In this document: piece by piece, positions 6,838-9,090 of the stretch
Numbering within the stretch: the stretch's first letter is position 1
Layout: each line of letters opens with the position of its first letter
Made by a program: the position numbers and the translations under genes
The notes under the pieces: model-generated
Seen by the model: the letters and a program-made list of their open reading frames with translations, nothing else
What the model was told of the DNA's origin: nothing
The model's database searches: none
NCBI GenBank assembly: GCA_013696425.1
Contig: JACCYP010000298.1
Span: 1 to 9,090, forward strand
Reading direction: 5' to 3'
Origin: Thermoleophilaceae bacterium
GTDB lineage: Bacteria > Actinomycetota > Thermoleophilia > Solirubrobacterales > Thermoleophilaceae
DNA: 9,090 nucleotides

Positions 6838-7689
6838 TCAGCGAGCGAACGGGACGGCCACCACGGTGGCCGCCGCGCCGGCCACCGTCACCTCGGCGCC
6901 GTCCTCGGCCTCGCGGCGCACGATCGCGAGCGCGATCGGCCCGAGCGTGGGGGAGACCGTGGCCGAGCCGACGGTGCCCACCTCGCGCTCACCGAGCACG
7001 ATCGGGTCGCCGTGCGCGGCGGGAACGGAGAGCTTCAGGCCGCGCAACGTGCGGTTGGGCTTGCCCCGCCAGTGCAGGCGGGCGACCGTCTCCTGGCCCA
7101 CGTAGCAACCCTTCTCGAACGACACCGCGCGGTCGTTGATGCCGCCCTCCTGGGGCATCGTGTCGCCGGTCAGCTCGCGGCCGAAGCGCGGGCGCCCCGA
7201 CTCGATCCGCAGCCGCTCGGCCTCCTCGTCGGAGGCCTCGTCGAGGGCAAGCTCGGCGCGCACCGCGTCCGCATCGGCAGCGAGGCAGATCACGTCGTAC
7301 CCGAGGTCGGTGGCGACCGTGATGCGCCCGTCCGCCTCGGTGAAGGAGTGCTCGGGCCCCGGCGGGTCGGCGCCCAGCACCGAGAGGATGGCGCGGCCGG
7401 CGCTCACGTCCTCGAGCTTCACGTCGTAGCCGATCGAGTACGTCGAGACCGTGCCGGCGATGGCGGCGAGGCCCTCCGGCTCGGTATCGATCCAGATCCA
7501 GTCCTCGCCGCGCAGCAGGCGCATGTCGGTGCGCATCTTGCCCTTGTGGTTGAGCAGCGCGGCGTAGGCACCGGTGCCCGGCTCGAGGGCCTCGACATCG
7601 TTGGTCACCTGACCCTGGAGGAACTCGGCCGCTCCGGACCCGCTGATCAGCAGCTTTCCGCGGCTCGATCGGTCGAAGAGGAAGGGCAC
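6838..7689 (-). CDS. ygfZ: YgfZ/GcvT-domain folate-binding protein
   Basis: A 283-residue cytoplasmic protein of the YgfZ/COG0354 family, related to the glycine-cleavage T protein. Family members bind tetrahydrofolate and support assembly or repair of Fe-S enzymes, including those that modify tRNA. The defining motif KGCYVGQE is at 193-200 with the essential Cys195, followed by TVARLHWRGKPNRTL. The GcvT-like N-terminal domain is visible (FLQGQVTNDV at 23-32, LLNHKGKM at 45-52) and the C-terminal barrel runs from about 212 to 283. Length is typical. The start is GTG with only a weak upstream GAAG. It is the first gene of a minus-strand operon with the acyltransferase and lipoprotein, and is divergent from the multicopper oxidase across a gap with a palindrome. 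Family assignment is firm; the exact client enzymes here are unknown. Confidence 0.92.
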   Translation of the reverse strand: MPFLFDRSSRGKLLISGSGAAEFLQGQVTNDVEALEPGTGAYAALLNHKGKMRTDMRLLRGEDWIWIDTEPEGLAAIAGTVSTYSIGYDVKLEDVSAGRAILSVLGADPPGPEHSFTEADGRITVATDLGYDVICLAADADAVRAELALDEASDEEAERLRIESGRPRFGRELTGDTMPQEGGINDRAVSFEKGCYVGQETVARLHWRGKPNRTLRGLKLSVPAAHGDPIVLGEREVGTVGSATVSPTLGPIALAIVRREAEDGAEVTVAGAAATVVAVPFAR

Positions 7690-7731
7690 TGTTATCGCTT
7701 CGCGAGGACCAGCATCGTAGACATGTCCAGC

Positions 7732-7737
7732 AGTATA
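7732..7737 (-). promoter_or_regulatory. Candidate -10 element for the ygfZ operon
   Basis: Minus-strand TATACT matches the consensus TATAAT at five of six positions and stands in a short AT-rich island within very GC-rich DNA. It would start transcription about 36 bases before the GTG of ygfZ. No good -35 is seen; the palindrome lies just upstream, where a regulator would contact polymerase. Confidence 0.35.
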
Positions 7738-7740
7738 TTT

Positions 7741-7754
7741 TTAGTCTCGACTAA
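7741..7754. promoter_or_regulatory. Palindromic operator candidate between divergent ygfZ and multicopper oxidase
   Basis: TTAGTC-TC-GACTAA is a perfect inverted repeat with six-base arms and a two-base spacer, inside an AT-rich island. It lies immediately upstream of both candidate -10 elements (7732-7737 on the minus strand, 7762-7767 on the plus strand), so one dimeric regulator could affect both directions. The regulator family cannot be named from the site alone and no regulator gene is in the window. Confidence 0.5.
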
Positions 7755-7761
7755 TTCCTGG

Positions 7762-7767
7762 TTTAAT
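7762..7767 (+). promoter_or_regulatory. Candidate -10 element for the multicopper oxidase, leaderless start likely
   Basis: TTTAAT matches TATAAT at five of six positions and ends eight bases before the ATG at 7776. Transcription would begin at or within a base or two of that ATG, giving a leaderless mRNA. This agrees with the lack of any Shine-Dalgarno before the ATG. The -35 region overlaps the palindrome and is poor. Confidence 0.4.
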
Positions 7768-7775
7768 GCGGCCAC

Positions 7776-8789
7776 ATGGCAGGGTTGTCCAGACGTAACT
7801 TCGTGTGCCGGCTCCCGTTCGTGGCCGCCGCGGTCCCCGCAGCCGTCAACCTGCCGGTCGGAGCGAGCAAGCCCGCGGGCCACGGTGGCGGCGACGGTGC
7901 GGCGGCCAACACCGCAGCCCACGGCAGCCAGGCGCACGCAGGCATCGTCGGGGGGAAGGTCAAGAACGACTTCGACCCGACCGAGATCCTGCGCGACTAC
8001 GACACGGGCCGGGTCATCAACGGCGTGCGCGAGTGGGAGATCGTGGCCGAGGACAAGGAGATCGAGGTCGCGCCCGGCGTGAAGTACGCGGCTTGGACCT
8101 ACAACGGCCGTGTGCCTGGGCCGACCCTGCGCGCGACCGAGGGGGAGAAGCTTCGCGTGCGCTTCACGAACGCCTCGAGCCACCCGCACACGATGCACTT
8201 CCACGGCATCCACACGGACGTGAACGACGGCATTCCCAACATCGGGCCCGGCAACATCGAGCCGGGGGAGTCCTACGACTACGAGTTCGGCGCCGAGCCG
8301 TTCGGGTTGCACCTCTACCACTGCCACACGCGCCCGCTCGCGGACCACATCGCGAAGGGCCTCTACGGCGCGTTCATCATCGACCCGAAGAAGGGCCGCC
8401 CGAAGGCGGACGAGCTCCTGATGGTGATGAACGGGTTCGACACGAACTTCGACCGCACCAACGAGATCTACGCCGTGAACACGGTCGCCTTCGCGTACGA
8501 GCGCGAGCCGATCAGGGTCAAGCGCGGCGAGCAGGTGCGCATCTACCTGGTGAACGCGCTCGAGTTCGACCTCCTGAACTCCTTCCACATCCACGCGAAC
8601 TTCTTCGACTACTACCCGACGGGCACCTCACTGGAGCCCACCGAGCTCACGGACACGGTGATCCAGGGGCAAGGTCAACGCGGCATCCTCGAGCTGCGCT
8701 TCCCGTTCACGGGCAAGTACATGTTCCACGCCCACGTCAGCGAGTTCGCTGAGCTCGGCTGGATGGGCTTCTTCGACGTGGTTGACTGA
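7776..8789 (+). CDS. Tat-exported two-domain multicopper oxidase (type C-like)
   Basis: A 337-residue exported copper oxidase expected to couple oxidation of a metal ion or phenol to reduction of oxygen to water. A twin-arginine signal (LSRRNFV at 4-10, hydrophobic to about 30) is followed by a His/Gly/Ala-rich linker and two cupredoxin domains. Domain 1 has HPHTMHFHG (136-144) and YHCHTRPLADH (181-191); domain 2 has FHIHANFF (270-277) and FHAHVSEF (317-324). The four HxH pairs (141/143, 182/184, 271/273, 318/320) are the full trinuclear-cluster ligand set. Type 1 copper would be held by His138, Cys183 and His191, with Leu196 at the axial place usually held by Met. Domain 2 has HAH instead of HCH, so no type 1 site there: the type C two-domain arrangement, working as a trimer. 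NirK-type nitrite reductase is less likely because NirK lacks the extra histidines. The stop codon overlaps the next start by one base (TGATG). Substrate unknown. Confidence 0.88.
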   Translation: MAGLSRRNFVCRLPFVAAAVPAAVNLPVGASKPAGHGGGDGAAANTAAHGSQAHAGIVGGKVKNDFDPTEILRDYDTGRVINGVREWEIVAEDKEIEVAPGVKYAAWTYNGRVPGPTLRATEGEKLRVRFTNASSHPHTMHFHGIHTDVNDGIPNIGPGNIEPGESYDYEFGAEPFGLHLYHCHTRPLADHIAKGLYGAFIIDPKKGRPKADELLMVMNGFDTNFDRTNEIYAVNTVAFAYEREPIRVKRGEQVRIYLVNALEFDLLNSFHIHANFFDYYPTGTSLEPTELTDTVIQGQGQRGILELRFPFTGKYMFHAHVSEFAELGWMGFFDVVD

Positions 8790-9090
8790 TGGAGGCCACC
8801 ACCGCCAGCCCGAAGCGCGAGCGGCCGGGGTGGCTGCTCGGGCTCCTACCGCTCGTGCTCCTGGCGGCGGCAATCGCCGCGTTCGTGGCCCTCGACGCGC
8901 CGGGGCTCGACCGCAACGGCGTGCCGGTGGAGGAGGTGTCCGTCGATCGCACGGTGCTCGACCCGGGTGTGATCGAGGTGCACCTGCGAAACGACGGCCC
9001 CGACCCCGTCGAGGTCCGCCAGACGATCGTGAACGACGGCTTCTCGACGTTCACCCAGTCGAGCGAGAAGATCGACCGGCTCGGGCGCGA
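8789..9090 (+). CDS. Membrane-anchored protein, N-terminal part only
   Basis: The first 100 codons of a gene cut by the window end. After a short basic N-terminus (KRERP at 9-13) there is one membrane helix (about 14-35), then an extracytoplasmic beta-rich region (47 to the edge) with the pattern EVSVDRTVLDPGVIEVHLRNDGPDPV, typical of an immunoglobulin-like or CARDB-like domain. Its ATG overlaps the oxidase stop codon and has no Shine-Dalgarno, so it should be translated by coupling to the oxidase. From memory, some actinobacterial proteins with this kind of opening continue into a ZIP-like metal transporter, which would fit beside a copper oxidase; the visible part cannot confirm this. The gene is real by coding pattern and coupling; the function is open. 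Confidence 0.7.
   Translation, partial: MEATTASPKRERPGWLLGLLPLVLLAAAIAAFVALDAPGLDRNGVPVEEVSVDRTVLDPGVIEVHLRNDGPDPVEVRQTIVNDGFSTFTQSSEKIDRLGR

Noticed and set aside
7012..8082. Plus-strand open frame of 356 codons
   Set aside because: It is antisense to ygfZ and then an out-of-frame reading of the oxidase; neither half looks like protein.
7692..8594. Minus-strand open frame of 300 codons
   Set aside because: It is antisense to the multicopper oxidase, with Val/Arg/Asp/His shadow composition.
7776..8789. Copper nitrite reductase (NirK)
   Set aside because: All four HxH pairs of a trinuclear cluster are present and the axial Met is missing, which fits a two-domain oxidase rather than NirK.
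1..9090. CRISPR array, tRNA, rRNA, insertion sequence or prophage
   Set aside because: No regularly spaced repeats, cloverleaf, transposase motif or phage gene was seen by eye on either strand.

Overview
The window is about 70% GC, densely coded, and has strong third-position GC bias. Gene content, GTG/TTG starts and several starts without a Shine-Dalgarno sequence fit a high-GC actinobacterium. Protein style suggests the Thermoleophilia/Solirubrobacterales, but that placement is inference; no rRNA, tRNA or other marker is present. No stretch over 300 bases lacks a gene. No CRISPR array, insertion sequence, tRNA or rRNA was seen.

Left block (minus strand, 1-3880). Three genes are read leftward: a crotonyl-CoA carboxylase/reductase (ccr, TTG start with a strong Shine-Dalgarno), a 116-residue alpha+beta protein starting two bases after the ccr stop, and, after 20 bases, a secreted S15/CocE-like serine hydrolase that runs off the left edge. 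The first two look translationally coupled.

Middle (4017-5288, plus strand). Divergent from ccr is a lone gene for a long coiled-coil protein with a C-terminal PD-(D/E)XK nuclease-like domain, resembling the DUF2130 and RmuC architectures. It converges on the next block across a 94-base gap packed with inverted and direct repeats, probably a two-way terminator and possibly a dispersed repeat.

Right minus-strand block (5383-7689). ygfZ (folate-binding Fe-S/tRNA-modification factor), a PlsC-type acyltransferase, and a small lipoprotein with a copper-less cupredoxin-like domain are closely spaced and probably form one operon.

Right plus-strand block (7776-9090). A Tat-exported two-domain multicopper oxidase has all eight trinuclear-cluster histidines and one type 1 copper site, in domain 1. 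A membrane-anchored protein follows with a one-base overlap and is cut by the window end. The AT-rich gap between ygfZ and the oxidase holds a palindrome, TTAGTC-TC-GACTAA, placed to control both directions.

Most of the window is ordinary metabolism and envelope biology. The parts most worth attention are the coiled-coil nuclease-like protein, the oxidase/membrane-protein pair with its palindromic operator, the small protein coupled to ccr, and the structured convergent gap.
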